Under the pieces are notes generated by a model. That model did no database searches, had not been told where the DNA came from, and saw only the letters and a list, made by a program, of their open reading frames with translations. Positions 22,000 to 34,708 of a stretch of 64,000 bases of DNA are shown piece after piece. The stretch is taken from the NCBI GenBank assembly GCA_023014485.1, contig JAJOZX010012079.1, positions 1 through 64,000 on the forward strand, in the 5' to 3' direction. The first letter of the stretch is position 1. Every line of letters starts with the position of its first letter. Position numbers and translations under genes: made by a program. This stretch comes from Bathynomus jamesi (taxonomy: Eukaryota; Arthropoda; Malacostraca; Isopoda; Cirolanidae).

Positions 22000-24291
22000 A
22001 GATAAGTTCATGTTTTATCATAAGAAAAACACAATGCACAAAAAGTGCTCAAAACACGGAGAAAATCACTTTTTGGTACAAAATTTTCATTTCATTAGAA
22101 TCGAATTTTAGTGAAATGTTTGACAATTTTGTCTAGTTTTCGATATATATTGTACAAAATAAACTAAGCATATTATAGCCAAAAATTACTAATTCCAGTT
22201 AAGTATTTTGAAAAAAATTCAACCTTATAGAACCTAATTTATAGTCCCATTTTCATTTTTAAATCTAAAAATAGCTAAATGCTGCGATTTTTAAGCTAAA
22301 ATTTGCATAGTATTTACTGTTGGTATATATCATTTCATGAATTTCATTCACTTTTACAATATTTTAGGGCTACATTAAAGATTGCTAAAAATTGGATCTT
22401 AAAACATGAAAAAATCGACTTTTTCCATTAATTTTTTGCCTTACTATGATCGACATTCCAATGAAATTTTACGTCGATTTTTGAATTACTTTGGCATTAT
22501 ACAGTTGAAAACAGTAAGATAAAGCAGTTTTTTATCAACAGTTTCTTATTCGAATGAAAAATATTGAAAAAGATAAGTTCATGTTTTATCATAAGAAAAA
22601 TGCACAAAAAGTGCTCAAAACACGGAGAAAATCACTTTTTGGTACAAAATTTTCATTTCATTAGAATCGAATTTTAGTGAAATGTTTGGACAATCTTTGT
22701 CTAGTTTTCGATATATATTGTACAAAACAATAAACTAAAGCATATTATAGCCAAAAATTACTAATTCCAGTTAAATATTTTGAAAAAAATTCAACCTTAT
22801 AGAACCTAATTTATAGTCCCTTTTTCATTTTTAAATCTAAAAATAGCTAAATGCTGCGATTTTTAAGCTAAAATTTGCATAGTATTTACTGTTGGTATAT
22901 ATCATTTCATGAATTTCATTCACTTTTACAATATTTTAGGGCTACATTAAAGATTGTCTAAAAATTGGATCTTAAAACATGGAAAAAATCGACTTTTTCC
23001 ATTAATTTTTTGCCTTACTATGATCGACATTCCAATGAAATTTTACGTCGATTTTTGAATTACTTTGGCATTATATAGTTGAAAACAGTAAGATAAAGCA
23101 GTTTTTTATCAAGTTTCTTATTCGAATGAAAAATATTGAAAAAGATAAGTTCATGTTTTATCATAAGAAAAATGCACAAAAAGTGCTCAAAACACGGAGA
23201 AAATCACTTTTTGGTACAAAATTTTCATTTCATTAGAATCGAATTTTAGTGAAATGTTTGGACAATCTTTGTCTAGTTTTCGATATATATTGTACAAAAC
23301 AATAAACTAAAGCATATTATAGCCAAAAATTACTAATTCCAGTTAAATATTTTGAAAAAAATTCAACCTTATAGAACCTAATTTATAGTCCCATTTCATT
23401 TTTAAATCTAAAAATAAGCTAAATGCTGCGATTTTTAAGCTAAAATTTGCATAGTATTTACTGTTGGTATATATCATTTCATGAATTTCATTCACTTTTA
23501 CAATATTTTAGGGCTACATTAAAGATTGTCTAAAAATTGGATCTTAAAACATGGAAAAAATCGACTTTTTTTCATTTTTTGCCTTACTATGATCGACATT
23601 CCAATGAAATTTTACGTCGATTTTTGAATTACTTTGGCATTATATAGTTGAAAACAGTAAGATAAAGCAGTTTTTTATCAAGAGTTTCTTATTCGAATGA
23701 AAAATATTGAAAAAGATAAGTTCATGTTTTATCATAAGAAAAATGCACAAAAAGTGCTCAAAACACGGAGAAAATCACTTTTTGGTACAAAATTTTCATT
23801 TCATTAGAATCGAATTTTAGTGAAATGTTTGGACAATCTTTGTCTAGTTTTCGATATATATTGTACAAAACAATAACTAAAGCATATTATAGCCAAAAAT
23901 TACTAATTCCAGTTAAATATTTTGAAAAAAATTCAACCTTATAGAACCTAATTTATAGTCCCATTTTCATTTTTAAATCTAAAAATAAGCTAAATGCTGC
24001 GATTTTTAAGCTAAAATTTGCATAGTATTTACTGTTGGTATATATCATTTCATGAATTTCATTCACTTTTACAATATTTTAGGGCTACATTAAAGATTGT
24101 CTAAAAATTGGATCTTAAAACATGGAAAAAATCGACTTTTTCATTAATTTTTTGCCTTACTATGATCGACATTCCAATGAAATTTTACGTCGATTTTTGA
24201 ATTACTTTGGCATTATATAGTTGAAAACAGTAAGATAAAGCAGTTTTTTATCAAGAGTTTCTTATTCGAATGAAAAATATTGAAAAAGATA
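22000..24291. repeat. Satellite block between units 1 and 2
   Basis: A partial monomer from the right half of the split copy (22000-22172), full monomers at 22173, 22745 and 23317, and a partial at 23887-24291: four monomer equivalents. The first partial has a short insertion near 22028 (AAAAACACAATGCAC) not seen elsewhere. GTTAAGTATTTTG near 22200 is shared with the monomer at 13146. Confidence 0.97.
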
Positions 24292-25074
24292 ATATGAAAA
24301 AACTATATAGGGCTATGGGTTGATTGCCTGTGCCCTCATCCGCTGAAAATTTCCAGCAGATTTCAGTGGAGGGTTACCGACAAAAGCCCTATGCTTTTTC
24401 GTTAGAGAGTTATGAATATGTAGGTGTTTAAAGGACCTTTTTATATTTAAGTGATTACGGTAATTCTAGCGTCGGGATTTGCGCGACGTACAGTATACTA
24501 GAATGAAAATAATTTGCCTCACCTTATTTTTGTTGGGTCTTTGTTTTTTCGATGTAGGGCGTTACGATCATCTTCGGTGTAGGGCCGCCACGATCGAGTT
24601 TCGCGACGAATTTACTTAAGGTAATTAATATAGGCAGTCACTATATAACCCCTGAGGGAATAGGCCTATCCTTTTATAGTCTTTAGGTGTTATATTATAA
24701 GGAATTCACTCAGAACTAGAGGGGGACAAAGACATCCTCCCAGTTTAAAGCTTCGCTGTAACATAAACAGCCCTGAGAGCCGTTCCTTGGTTCTGGTGTA
24801 TTATTTGCCGAACTAGCATTATTTTTGTTTGGTCTCCTCCTTCGTAGACTAAACAATAAATTGGGTTTTTCTTGTTGCTATGTGAGGCTGATTCATACAT
24901 ACAGGTTCTTTGTATGTATGGCAATTCAATTATTTCATTCCCAATAGGCTATGTCGCCAATCCCGAGGCATTTTTGTATAGATATTTAATTCAATTAATT
25001 AATAATTTATATTTAATTATGAAATAAATGTACCACATATGATACCATGTTGTGAGTGCGTATAGTTTTTCCAT
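24292..25074 (-). repeat. 3' LTR, unit 2
   Basis: 783 bp with the left-LTR variants. Private changes: TTGTTTTTTCG replacing TTGTTTGCTTCG near 24542, one fewer G in the G run near 24720, one extra T near 24868. Confidence 0.92.
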
Positions 25075-25350
25075 ATACTGGGGGGGGCCGGAGAAAAATT
25101 TGTATGTTATAGATCAAATTTTTTTATAAACTGTGTTTTAAACCATGTGAAATGGATTGAAAAGAATAAAGTAGAAATTTAGGGAGAGAGAGGTTACTCA
25201 AGACCTATTTAAATATTAAAGTTCAAGAGGCCAACTTCTCAAGTTTAGTTAAAGTTATGTCAATCAGTTTGACTCCCTTTAGGTATAGGAAATTTATGGG
25301 ATTAAAGTAAAGTTATTAAGCATTTTAACTTTGCTCAGTTTGTGTAAGTT
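25075..25350 (-). other. 3' untranslated region, unit 2
   Basis: As in unit 1 with eight G in the plus-strand run. No frame or motif seen. Confidence 0.6.
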
Positions 25351-25701
25351 TTATAAGTCACCAGTCTTAATTTTTTCTTGTAAAAGTTTTCTGGCTTTCA
25401 AAGCAGTCTTTCTTTGAGGCCTGTCTGGTTTAGTCTGAGTTACATCAGGCACATTGAGAGATTCCTCCCCAATAGTATCCTGATCCATCCTTTGGGGTAA
25501 TGGTTCTAATTTAGCCCCACACTCCAAAGGATATAGTAATGTGATATCTCTGGTGGTTTCACCAGTTGCTGTTTTCAGTTTTACAACCCTGGTAACTTCG
25601 TCTTCACCAGTTTTGAGTTCCAAGACTTTTCCCATTGACCAATGTTGTCTTGGTGTCTTGTCATGTATCAACACAATGTCCCCCAATTTTGACTGAATCA
25701 T
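25351..25701 (-). CDS. DUF5641-like pol C-terminal fragment, unit 2
   Basis: Translates identically to 15756-16106, including the displaced frame relative to the pol end at 25661. No further lesion. Confidence 0.82.
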   Translation of the reverse strand: MIQSKLGDIVLIHDKTPRQHWSMGKVLELKTGEDEVTRVVKLKTATGETTRDITLLYPLECGAKLEPLPQRMDQDTIGEESLNVPDVTQTKPDRPQRKTALKARKLLQEKIKTGDL

Positions 25702-27775
25702 TCCAACTTTGTTTTGTTAATTGTTTATGTCTTTCTCTAAGACTTGTTAAGTATTCTTCTCTCCATTTTGTTATAAATTGAGTCTTGATTTGTGTCAAAT
25801 GTTTGTATTTTGTGTTGAGTTCTTTGTGTCCTATTTCCCAATCTGGATCCTCTGTACTGTTATGTTCAGATTCTGGTAACATGTTTACTGTTTCTCCCTT
25901 AATTAGGTGGTTTGGTGTGAGAGGTTTTGGCTCATTAATACCATCTCCCACATAAGTTAATGGTCTGTTGTTGACAACATTTTCAATTTCTGACAGAATA
26001 GTCATGAGTTCAAAAAGTTGTAGATGTTTTGTCCCAATAGTCTTTTTAAGGCAGTTCTTTACAGTTTGTATGTTTCTTTCCCAAATTGAACCATACCATG
26101 GTGTATTAACAGGAATGTACTTCCAGGTTATGTTGTGTTTGGTTAAATGAGTTTGTACTGTTTCATTGTCACAAATCTGATGAATAATTTTTTCACCAGA
26201 TTTGAAGTATGTGGCATTGTCTGACCATATAGTTTTGGGTACAGAATTGTGTGCACAAAATCGTCTGAAAGCAGCAATAAAAGCTTCTGCTGTCAGATCT
26301 TCTACTATGTCTAGACATATGGCACGTGTGGCAGCACAGGTGAAGAGTACAATGTACACTTTGTATTCCTTTGAATCCATTTTGTCTCCAAAACTCACAT
26401 TTACCGCTCCAGTGTAGTCAATACCCGTGGTTTCAAATGGCCGAGTAAATGTTACTCGTTCCACAGGTAGGTCTGGAGGGCTTGGGGTCTTAAAGGGTCG
26501 TGAATGGATACGTTTACAAGGAATGCATGTGTTCAAAATTTTCTTTGTTTCAGTTCTACCCTTTGGTAGCCAGTAAGTTTTTCTCAGCTCTGTCAGGGTT
26601 TGTGGGACTCCCATGTGGTGTATTTTGTTGTGGGTATCCCTGATGATGAGTTTTGTGAAGTGATTTCTCCTTGGAAGAAGAATTGGGTGCTTAGAGTTGT
26701 AAGTCAAAGTTGACTTGTTAAGCCTTCCTTTACACCTTATCAGACCCTCTGTATCCAGGTACAGATTTAGATTCATGACAAGTGAAGGAATACCTTTGTT
26801 TAATGTGCTACTGGACCTAAGATACTTCAACTCCTTGTCAAATTCTGAAGCTTGTATCTGTTTGAGCCAGTATTTTGTTGCAGTTTCTGTTAAGTTAGAA
26901 AAGGCTTTCTGAGGACAGTGTTTGAGAAGGTAGCTATTGACAAACTTGCAGCAATAGACTGTAATTCTCAAGAGTTTGTTTAGGTCTGAATAAAGGTGAT
27001 AGTCAAATATAGGTTTGTCCTCAGTGATCTTTTCAGTTGTTGTAGAGTTGAGTGTGAGGTTAACTACTTTGGCTGGCCAAAGATCCTCACATGTTAGCCA
27101 TTCGGGCCCTTCATACCAGATTTTATTTGTTTTCAACAGCTTGTAAGAGAGCCCTCTTGTCAAAAAGTCTGCTGTTTTAACTCCCAATGAGACAGCTAAT
27201 AATTCAAGTTGTGGTACAGTTTTCTTTTGGTTTAAGGGTGCCACTTTTGCCTTTGAATAAACCAAGTTACTTTCATTTTCACTTGTTAAATAGGCACAAC
27301 ACCCGTAAGCTTGTGTGCTGGCTTCTGTAAAAATGTGTAGTGTTTGAGATTTCAATCTGTAGCCAGCACATCTTGGTACGTAGATGTCTTGAACTTTGTT
27401 CAAGTCTGTGGCTAATTTTTTCCAATGAAGTTGGTCTTCCACTGAAAGTGGTTCATCCCAATCAATTTTCTTTTTCCATAAGTTTTGCAAAAGGGTTTTG
27501 GATCTTATCGTTGCTGGTAAATATAATCCAATGGGGTCGAAAATTTTGGATGATTCTGAAAGCACTTGTCTTTTTGTATCAGCATTTGGATTTAAGTTAT
27601 AACTCTTTGTGCAAAGAGTGTCATCGTGTTCAGAATTCTGTTTTAAAAACCAAAGCATTCCAAGTGTTTTCGTGTAATTGTTTGGTTCAATGTTCCCATT
27701 GTTGTCTTTTGTTATTTGTTCATTTAATTTAGGAGAATTAGAAAGAGTTTGTACTGTATTCAAACCTCCTACCAC
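25661..27775 (-). CDS. pol: Partial BEL/Pao pol: connection, RNase H remnant, H2C2 zinc finger, integrase
   Basis: A 704-residue open frame. Residues about 33-145 match the connection segment after RT (the part often called Pao peptidase A17): KTLGMLW at 36-42, TKRQVLSESSKIFDPIGLY at 67-85. The RNase H remnant has FTEAS at 149-153, where the family has an aspartate at 151, and PQLELLA at 188-194 with E191 kept. The next conserved part with the Asp-Ser motif is missing: the chain goes straight from LGVK to TADFLTRG (201-208). GPEWL at 223-227 follows. The integrase zinc-binding site is H382, H386/H387, C417, C420. The catalytic core has D453, D519 and E566, so the DDE triad is intact. The frame ends at 704 through the shared frameshift. 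There is no RT catalytic domain, protease or gag. The first codon is GTG with an in-frame stop three codons upstream, so expression from this start is doubtful. An integrase relic rather than a working polyprotein. Confidence 0.92.
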   Translation of the reverse strand: MVGGLNTVQTLSNSPKLNEQITKDNNGNIEPNNYTKTLGMLWFLKQNSEHDDTLCTKSYNLNPNADTKRQVLSESSKIFDPIGLYLPATIRSKTLLQNLWKKKIDWDEPLSVEDQLHWKKLATDLNKVQDIYVPRCAGYRLKSQTLHIFTEASTQAYGCCAYLTSENESNLVYSKAKVAPLNQKKTVPQLELLAVSLGVKTADFLTRGLSYKLLKTNKIWYEGPEWLTCEDLWPAKVVNLTLNSTTTEKITEDKPIFDYHLYSDLNKLLRITVYCCKFVNSYLLKHCPQKAFSNLTETATKYWLKQIQASEFDKELKYLRSSSTLNKGIPSLVMNLNLYLDTEGLIRCKGRLNKSTLTYNSKHPILLPRRNHFTKLIIRDTHNKIHHMGVPQTLTELRKTYWLPKGRTETKKILNTCIPCKRIHSRPFKTPSPPDLPVERVTFTRPFETTGIDYTGAVNVSFGDKMDSKEYKVYIVLFTCAATRAICLDIVEDLTAEAFIAAFRRFCAHNSVPKTIWSDNATYFKSGEKIIHQICDNETVQTHLTKHNITWKYIPVNTPWYGSIWERNIQTVKNCLKKTIGTKHLQLFELMTILSEIENVVNNRPLTYVGDGINEPKPLTPNHLIKGETVNMLPESEHNSTEDPDWEIGHKELNTKYKHLTQIKTQFITKWREEYLTSLRERHKQLTKQSWNDSVKIGGHCVDT

Positions 27776-27782
27776 TTCAGAC

Positions 27783-27856
27783 TAGTCAATACCCGTAGTT
27801 TTAGTGGAGCAAATTTACTCCTCCACAGGTAGATCTGGAGGGCTTGGGGCTTTGAA
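27783..27856 (-). pseudogene. Diverged integrase fragment A, unit 2
   Basis: Same junction and sequence as 18187-18260. Confidence 0.74.
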
Positions 27857-27881
27857 TCCTGTACTGTTTTTGTGTTGTTTA

Positions 27882-29001
27882 GCCTATGGCCAAGGGAGGC
27901 CACAAGACCCTTTTTGTTTGGTCTCTGGCCAAAGGAGGCCACAAGACCCTTGTTGTTTGGTCTCTGGCCAAAGGAGGCCACAAGACCCTTAATGAATATG
28001 TTGGGCTATGGCCTTGTGATACCATCAGCCCCTTGATGAATATGTTGGGCTATGGCCAAGGGTAGGCCATCAGCCCTTTGATGAATTTGTTGGTTCATGG
28101 CCAAGGTAGGCCAAGGCCCTTTGATGATTTGTTGGGCTATGGCCAAGGGTAGGCCATCAGCCGTTTGATGAATGTTGGGCTATGGCCAAGGTAGGCCATC
28201 AGCCCTTTGATGAATTTGTTGGGCTATGGCCAAGGTAGGCCATCAGCCCTTTGATGAATTTGTTGGGCTATGGCCAAGGGTAGGCCAAGGCCCTTTGATG
28301 ATTTGTTGGGCTATGGCCTTGGTAGGCCATCAGCCCTTTGATGAATTTGTTGGGCTATGGCCAAGGTAGGCCAAGGCCCTTTGATGATTTGTTGGGCTAT
28401 GGCCAAGGGTAGGCCATCAGCCGTTTGATGAATGTTGGGCTATGGCCAAGGTAGGCCATCAGCCCTTTGATGAATTTGTTGGGCTATGGCCAAGGTAGGC
28501 CATCAGCCCTTTGATGAATTTGTTGGGCTATGGCCAAGGGTAGGCCAAGGCCCTTTGATGATTTGTTGAGCTATGGCCAAGGGTAGGCCATCAGCCCTTT
28601 GATGAATTTGTTGGGCTATAGCCAAGGTAGGCCAAGGCCCTTTGATGAATTTGTTGGGCTATGGCCAAGGGTAGGCCATCAGCCCTTTGATGAATTTGTT
28701 GGGCTATGGCCAAGGGTAGGCCATCAGCCGTTTGATGAATTTGTTGGGCTATGGCCAAGGGTAGGCCATCAGCCCTTTGATGAATTTGTTGGGCTATGGC
28801 CAAGGGTAGGCCATCAGCCCTTTGATGAATTTGTTGGGCTATGGCCAAGGGTAGGCCATCAGCCGTTTGATGAATTTGTTGGGCTATGGCCAAGGGTAGG
28901 CCATCAGCCGTTTGATGAATTTGTTGGGCTATGGCCAAGGGTAGGCCAAGGCCCTTTGATGATTTGTTGGGCTATGGCCAAAGTAGGCCAAGGCCCTTTG
29001 G
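27882..29001. repeat. Tandem array 1, unit 2
   Basis: Same length and same order of variant copies as in unit 1. One visible change: CTTGTGATACC near 28013 where unit 1 has CTTGTGAGACC; units 3-5 share the T. Confidence 0.93.
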
Positions 29002-29026
29002 AGTAGAGTAGTTTGTTTGTACGTGT

Positions 29027-29155
29027 CACTGTCTAACCATATAATTTTTGGCACAAAATTATGTGCACAGAATCAGAGCGCAGCAATAAAAGCTTTTACT
29101 CTCCGATCCTTGGTTATGTTTAGACAGGTTGTTGTGTTTGAGACACATGAAAGAG

Positions 29156-29196
<41 letters not shown>

Positions 29197-29578
29197 ATTC
29201 CTCCGAATCCAGTTGGTCTTCAAAACTTGGATTCACCACTCCAATGAAATTAATACCCGTAGTTATGAATGAGTAAATGTTGTGTATCCTACAGGTAGGT
29301 CTGGAAGGTTTTGGGGTTTTGAAGGAATCCAATCTGTTTGCAAGGAATGTATGTGTCTGTTGATGAAATCTGTTGTGATTCTTCTTTTAAAAGAAGAATT
29401 GGATGTTTGAAGTCGTATGTATATATTTATATACTGTACCGTACGTATGTGTGTAAATGTGTATTTTGTTATAGGGTTTTATTTTTGGGTTTTGGGTTAG
29501 GTTAATCAATTTGGCTGAGTAAAGATCCTCAAACGTTGCATTTGAGACCCTTATATCAAGCCTTGTCTGTTTTATGCC
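29027..29578 (-). pseudogene. Diverged second pol copy (fragment B), unit 2
   Basis: Collinear with 19431-19980; the only obvious change is the longer GT run. Confidence 0.8.
29158..29195. repeat. (GT)19 microsatellite, unit 2
   Basis: Pure run of 38 nt. Confidence 0.98.
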
Positions 29579-30166
29579 TATATGTCAAATAGGAATTGGA
29601 ATAGGTTGGGCCTATTGGTCAAATAGGACTTGGAATAGGTTGGGCCTATATGTCAAATAGGACTTGGAATAGGTTGGGCCTATGTCAAATAGGACTTGGA
29701 ATAGGTTGGGCCTATGTCAAATAGGACTTGGAATAGGTTGGGCCTATATGTCAAATAGGACTTGGAATAGGTTGGGCCTATGTCAAATAGGACTTGGAAT
29801 AGGTTGGGCCTATATGTCAAATAGGACTTGGAATAGGTTGGGCCTATGTCAAATAGGACTTGGAATAGGTTGGGCCTATGTCAAATAGGACTTGGAATAG
29901 GTTGGGCCTATGTCAAATAGGACTTGGAATAGGTTGGGCCTATGTCAAATAGGACTTGGAATAGGTTGGGCCTATGTCAAATAGGACTTGGAATAGGTTG
30001 GGCCTATGTCAAATAGGACTTGGAATAGGTTGGGCCTATGTCAAATAGGACTTGGAATAGGTTGGGCCTATATGTCAAATAGGACTTGGAATAGGTTGGG
30101 CCTATATGTCAAATAGGATTTGGTGTGCCTATGTCAAATAGGAATTGGAATAGGTTGGAATAGGTG
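29579..30166. repeat. Tandem array 2, 18 copies, unit 2
   Basis: One 32-bp copy more than unit 1, with the same pattern of 32- and 34-bp copies at the left end. Confidence 0.95.
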
Positions 30167-30208
30167 TTAGGTGGGTGTAGGTTTGAATTCGTGCAATTGC
30201 TTTAGGTC

Positions 30209-30302
30209 TTTGTGATGTTACAGTTCGAGTCGAATTTTGTGATGTTACAGTTCGAGTCGAATTTTGTGATGTTACAGGTCTGAGTCGAATTTTGTGATGT
30301 TA
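30209..30302. repeat. 28-bp direct repeat, unit 2
   Basis: Identical arrangement to 20579-20672. Confidence 0.9.
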
Positions 30303-30844
30303 ATGAGTCTTATGAGTAAGTTAAATTGCTGAAATAAATTTTATAACCTACACCACAGGTTCAATTATAAATTTAGTGTTTTTAATTAGGATAGGCCTTG
30401 AGTGTAAAGAGTAAGGCCTACTTTAAGAGGTAGGCCTATTATGTAAGGTAAAGTTAGGTGGGCCTACTAAATAGGTCTATTTGTTGGGCCTACCAAGTAG
30501 GCTTATGTTTGGGCCTATTATTTTATAGGACCTCAAATGAGTTAAGCCTGTTAAATTAACAAGGCTTAGTTTTGAGTTTGAAGAGTAGGACCTATTAAAT
30601 AGGCTTAATGTTGCGGGCCTATTATTTTTAGGACCTAAAATAAGTTATGCTTGTTAAATGAACAAGCCTTTTGTTTTCGATTAGTGTAAAGGTAAAGGAA
30701 TCGGTTCCCAGTTGCTTAGGCCACCATATGAAAACTATAGTGGGGTTACGGTTGAAATTAGGGTTAGGCCTACTGAGTTAAGCCTAGCCACTGCGTGTGT
30801 CAGTGTAAATTTTAGAGGGGTTAGTTCCCCATACACAGGCCACC
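30303..30844 (-). other. GGCCTA-rich leader with hairpins, unit 2
   Basis: As 20673-21214, except that the palindrome centre is changed to AAATAGGTCTATTT near 30469, which breaks its symmetry. Confidence 0.6.
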
Positions 30845-31629
30845 ATATGAAAAAACTATATAGGGCTATGGGTTGATTGCCTGTGCCCTCATCCGCTGAA
30901 ACTTTCCAGCAGATTTCAGTGGAGGGTTACCGACAAAAGCCCTATGCTTTTTCGTTAGAGAGTTATGAATATGTAGGTGTTTAAAGGACCTTTTTATATT
31001 TAAGTGATTACGGTAATTCTAGCGTCGGGATTTGCGCGACGTACAGTATACTAGAATGAAAATAATTTGCCTCACCTTATTTTTGTTGGGTCTTTGTTTG
31101 CTTCGATGTAGGGCGTTACGATCATCTTCGGTGTAGGGCCGCCACGATCGAGTTTCGCGACGAATTTACTTAAGGTAATTAATATAGGCAGTCACTATAT
31201 AAACCCCTGAAGGAATAGGCCTATCCTTTTATAGTCTTTAGGTGTTATATTATAAGGAATTCACTCAGAACTAGAGGGGGGACAAAGACATCCTCCCAGT
31301 TTAAAGCTTCGCTGTAACATAAACAGCCCTGAGAGCCGTTCCTTGGTTCTGGTGTATTATTTGCCGAACTAGCATTATTTTTGTTTGGTCTCCTCCTTCG
31401 TAGACTAAACAATAAATTGGGTTTTCTTGTTGCTATGTGAGGCTGATTCATACATACAGGTTCTTTGTATGTATGGCAATTCAATTATTTCATTCCCAAT
31501 ACGCTATGTCGCCAATCCCGAGGCATTTTTGTATAGATATTTAATTCAATTAATTAATAATTTATATTTAATTATGAAATAAATGTACCACATATGATAC
31601 CATGTTGTGAGTGCGTATAGTTTTTCCAT
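30845..31629 (-). repeat. 5' LTR, unit 2
   Basis: 785 bp with the right-LTR variants; TATAAAAGG on the minus strand at 31225-31233. Confidence 0.93.
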
Positions 31630-33926
31630 AGATAAGTTCATGTTTTATCATAAGAAAAATGCACAAAAAGTGCTCAAAACACGGAGAAAATCACTTTTTG
31701 GTACAAAATTTTCATTTCATTAGAATCGAATTTTAGTGAAATGTTTGGACAATCTTTGTCTAGTTTTCGATATATATTGTACAAAATAATAAACTAAAGC
31801 ATATTATAGCCAAAAATTACTAATTCCAGTTAAATATTTTGAAAAAAATTCAACTTATAGAACCTAATTTATAGTCCCATGTTCATTTTTAAATCTAAAA
31901 ATAAGCTAAATGCTGCGATTTTTAAGCTAAAATTTGCATAGTATTTACTGTTGGTATATATCATTTCATGAATTTCATTCACTTTTACAATATTTTAGGG
32001 CTACATTAAAGATTGTCTAAAAATTGGATCTTAAAACATGGAAAAAATCGACTTTTTCCATTAATTTTTTGCCTTACTATGATCGACATTCCAATGAAAT
32101 TTTACGTCGATTTTTGAATTACTTTGGCATTATACAGTTGAAAACAGTAAGATAAAGCAGTTTTTTATCAAGAGTTTCTTATTCGAATGAAAAATATTGA
32201 AAAAGATAAGTTCATGTTTTATCATAAGAAAAATGCACAAAAAGTGCTCAAAACACGGAGAAAATCACTTTTTGGTACAAAATTTTCATTTCATTAGAAT
32301 CGAATTTTAGTGAAATGTTTGGACAATCTTTGTCTAGTTTTCGATATATATTGTACAAAACAATAAACTAAAGCATATTATAGCCAAAAATTACTAATTC
32401 CAGTTAAATATTTTGAAAAAAATTCAACCTTATAGAACCTAATTTATAGTCCCATTTTCATTTTTAAATCTAAAAATAAGCTAAATGCTGCGATTTTTAA
32501 GCTAAAATTTGCATAGTATTTACTGTTGGTATATATCATTTCATGAATTTCATTCACTTTTACAATATTTTAGGGCTACATTAAAGATTGTCTAAAAATT
32601 GGATCTTAAAACATGGAAAAAATCGACTTTTTCCATTAATTTTTTGCCTTACTATGATCGACATTCCAATGAAATTTTACGTCGATTTTTGAATTACTTT
32701 GGCATATTATAGTTGAAAACAGTAAGATAAAGCAGTTTTTTATCAAGAGTTTCTTATTCGAATGAAAAATATTGAAAAAGATAAGTTCATGTTTTATCAT
32801 AAGAAAAATGCACAAAAAGTGCTCAAAACACGGAGAAAATCACTTTTTGGTACAAAATTTTCATTTCATTAGAATCGAATTTTAGTGAAATGTTTGGACA
32901 ATCTTTGTCTAGTTTTCGATATATATTGTAAAAAATAAACTAAAGCATATTATAGCCAAAAATTACTAATTCCAGTTAAATATTTTGAAAAAAATTCAAC
33001 CTTATAGAACCTAATTTATAGTCCCATTTTCATTTTTAAATCTAAAAATAAGCTAAATGCTGCGATTTTTAAGCTAAAATTTGCATAGTATTTACTGTTG
33101 GTATATATCATTTCATGAATTTCATTCACTTTTACAATATTTTAGGGCTACATTAAAGATTGTCTAAAAATTGGATCTTAAAACATGGAAAAAATCGACT
33201 TTTTTCATTAATTTTTTGCCTTACATGATCGACATTCCAATGAAATTTTACGTCGATTTTTGAATTACTTTGGCATTATATAGTTGAAAACAGTAAGATA
33301 AAGCAGTTTTTTATCAAGAGTTTCTTATTCGAATGAAAAATATTGAAAAAGATAAGTTCATGTTTTATCATAAGAAAAATGCACAAAAAGTGCTCAAAAC
33401 ACGGAGAAAATCACTTTTTGGTACAAAATTTTCATTTCATTAGAATCGAATTTTAGTGAAATGTTTGGACAATCTTTGTCTAGTTTTCGATATATATTGT
33501 ACAAAACAATATACTAAAGCATATTATAGCCAAAAATTACTAATTCCAGTTAAATATTTTGAAAAAAATTCAACCTTATAGAACCTAATTTATAGTCCCA
33601 TTTTCATTTTTAAATCTAAAAATAAGCTAAATGCTGCGATTTTTAAGCTAAAATTTGCATAGTATTTACTGTTGGTATATATCATTTCATGAATTTCATT
33701 CACTTTTACAATATTTTAGGGCTACATTAAAGATTGTCTAAAAATTGGATCTTAAAACATGGAAAAAATCGACTTTTTCATTAATTTTTTGCCTTACTAT
33801 GATCGACATTCCAATGAAATTTTACGTCGATTTTTGAATTACTTTGGCATTATATAGTTGAAAACAGTAAGATAAAGCAGTTTTTTATCAAGAGTTTCTT
33901 ATTCGAATGAAAAATATTGAAAAGAA
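31630..33926. repeat. Satellite block between units 2 and 3
   Basis: Partial, then monomers at 31804, 32378, 32950, and a last one at 33524 cut by the LTR: four equivalents. CCCATGTTCATTTTT near 31876 marks the first full monomer and recurs in the first monomer of the blocks at 41251, 51984 and 61610. Confidence 0.97.
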
Positions 33927-34708
33927 ATATGAAAAAACTATATAGGGCTATGGGTTGATTGCCTGTGCCCTCATCCGCTGAAAATTTCCAGCAGATTTCA
34001 GTGGAGGGTTACCGACAAAAGCCCTATGCTTTTTCGTTAGAGAGTTATGAATATGTAGGTGTTTAAAGGACCTTTTTATATTTAAGTGATTACGGTAATT
34101 CTAGCGTCGGGATTTGCGCGACGTACAGTATACTAGAATGAAAATAATTTGCCTCACCTTATTTTTGTTGGGTCTTTGTTTGCTTCGATGTAGGGCGTTA
34201 CGATCATCTTCGGTGTAGGGCCGCCACGATCGAGTTTCGCGACGAATTTACTTAAGGTAATTAATATAGGCAGTCACTATATAACCCCTGAGGGAATAGG
34301 CCTATCCTTTTATAGTCTTTAGGTGTTATATTATAAGGAATTCACTCAGAACTAGAGGGGGGACAAAGACATCCTCCCAGTTTAAAGCTTCGCTGTAACA
34401 TAAACAGCCCTGAGAGCCGTTCCTTGGTTCTGGTGTATTATTTGCCGAACTAGCATTTTTTGTTTGGTCTCCTCCTTCGTAGACTAAACAATAAATTGGG
34501 TTTTCTTGTTGCTATGTGAGGCTGATTCATACATACAGGTTCTTTGTATGTATGGCAATTCAATTATTTCATTCCCAATAGGCTATGTCGCCAATCCCGA
34601 GGCATTTTTGTATAGATATTTAATTCAATTAATTAATAATTTATATTTAATTATGAAATAAATGTACCACATATGATACCATGTTGTGAGTGCGTATAGT
34701 TTTTCCAT
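33927..34708 (-). repeat. 3' LTR, unit 3
   Basis: 782 bp, left-LTR variants present; GCATTTTTTG near 34453 has lost two bases against GCATTATTTTTG in other copies. Confidence 0.9.

Larger units (their letters stand above)
24292..31629 (-). mobile_element. BEL/Pao-derived LTR element, unit 2
   Basis: 7338 bp, AGATA at 24287-24291 and 31630-31634. Offset from unit 1 is 9595 bp at the left LTR and 9630 bp at the right. The shift is accounted for by +1 in pol, +2 in the GT run and +32 in array 2. It is the first copy in the window with an uninterrupted partial pol frame. Confidence 0.94.
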
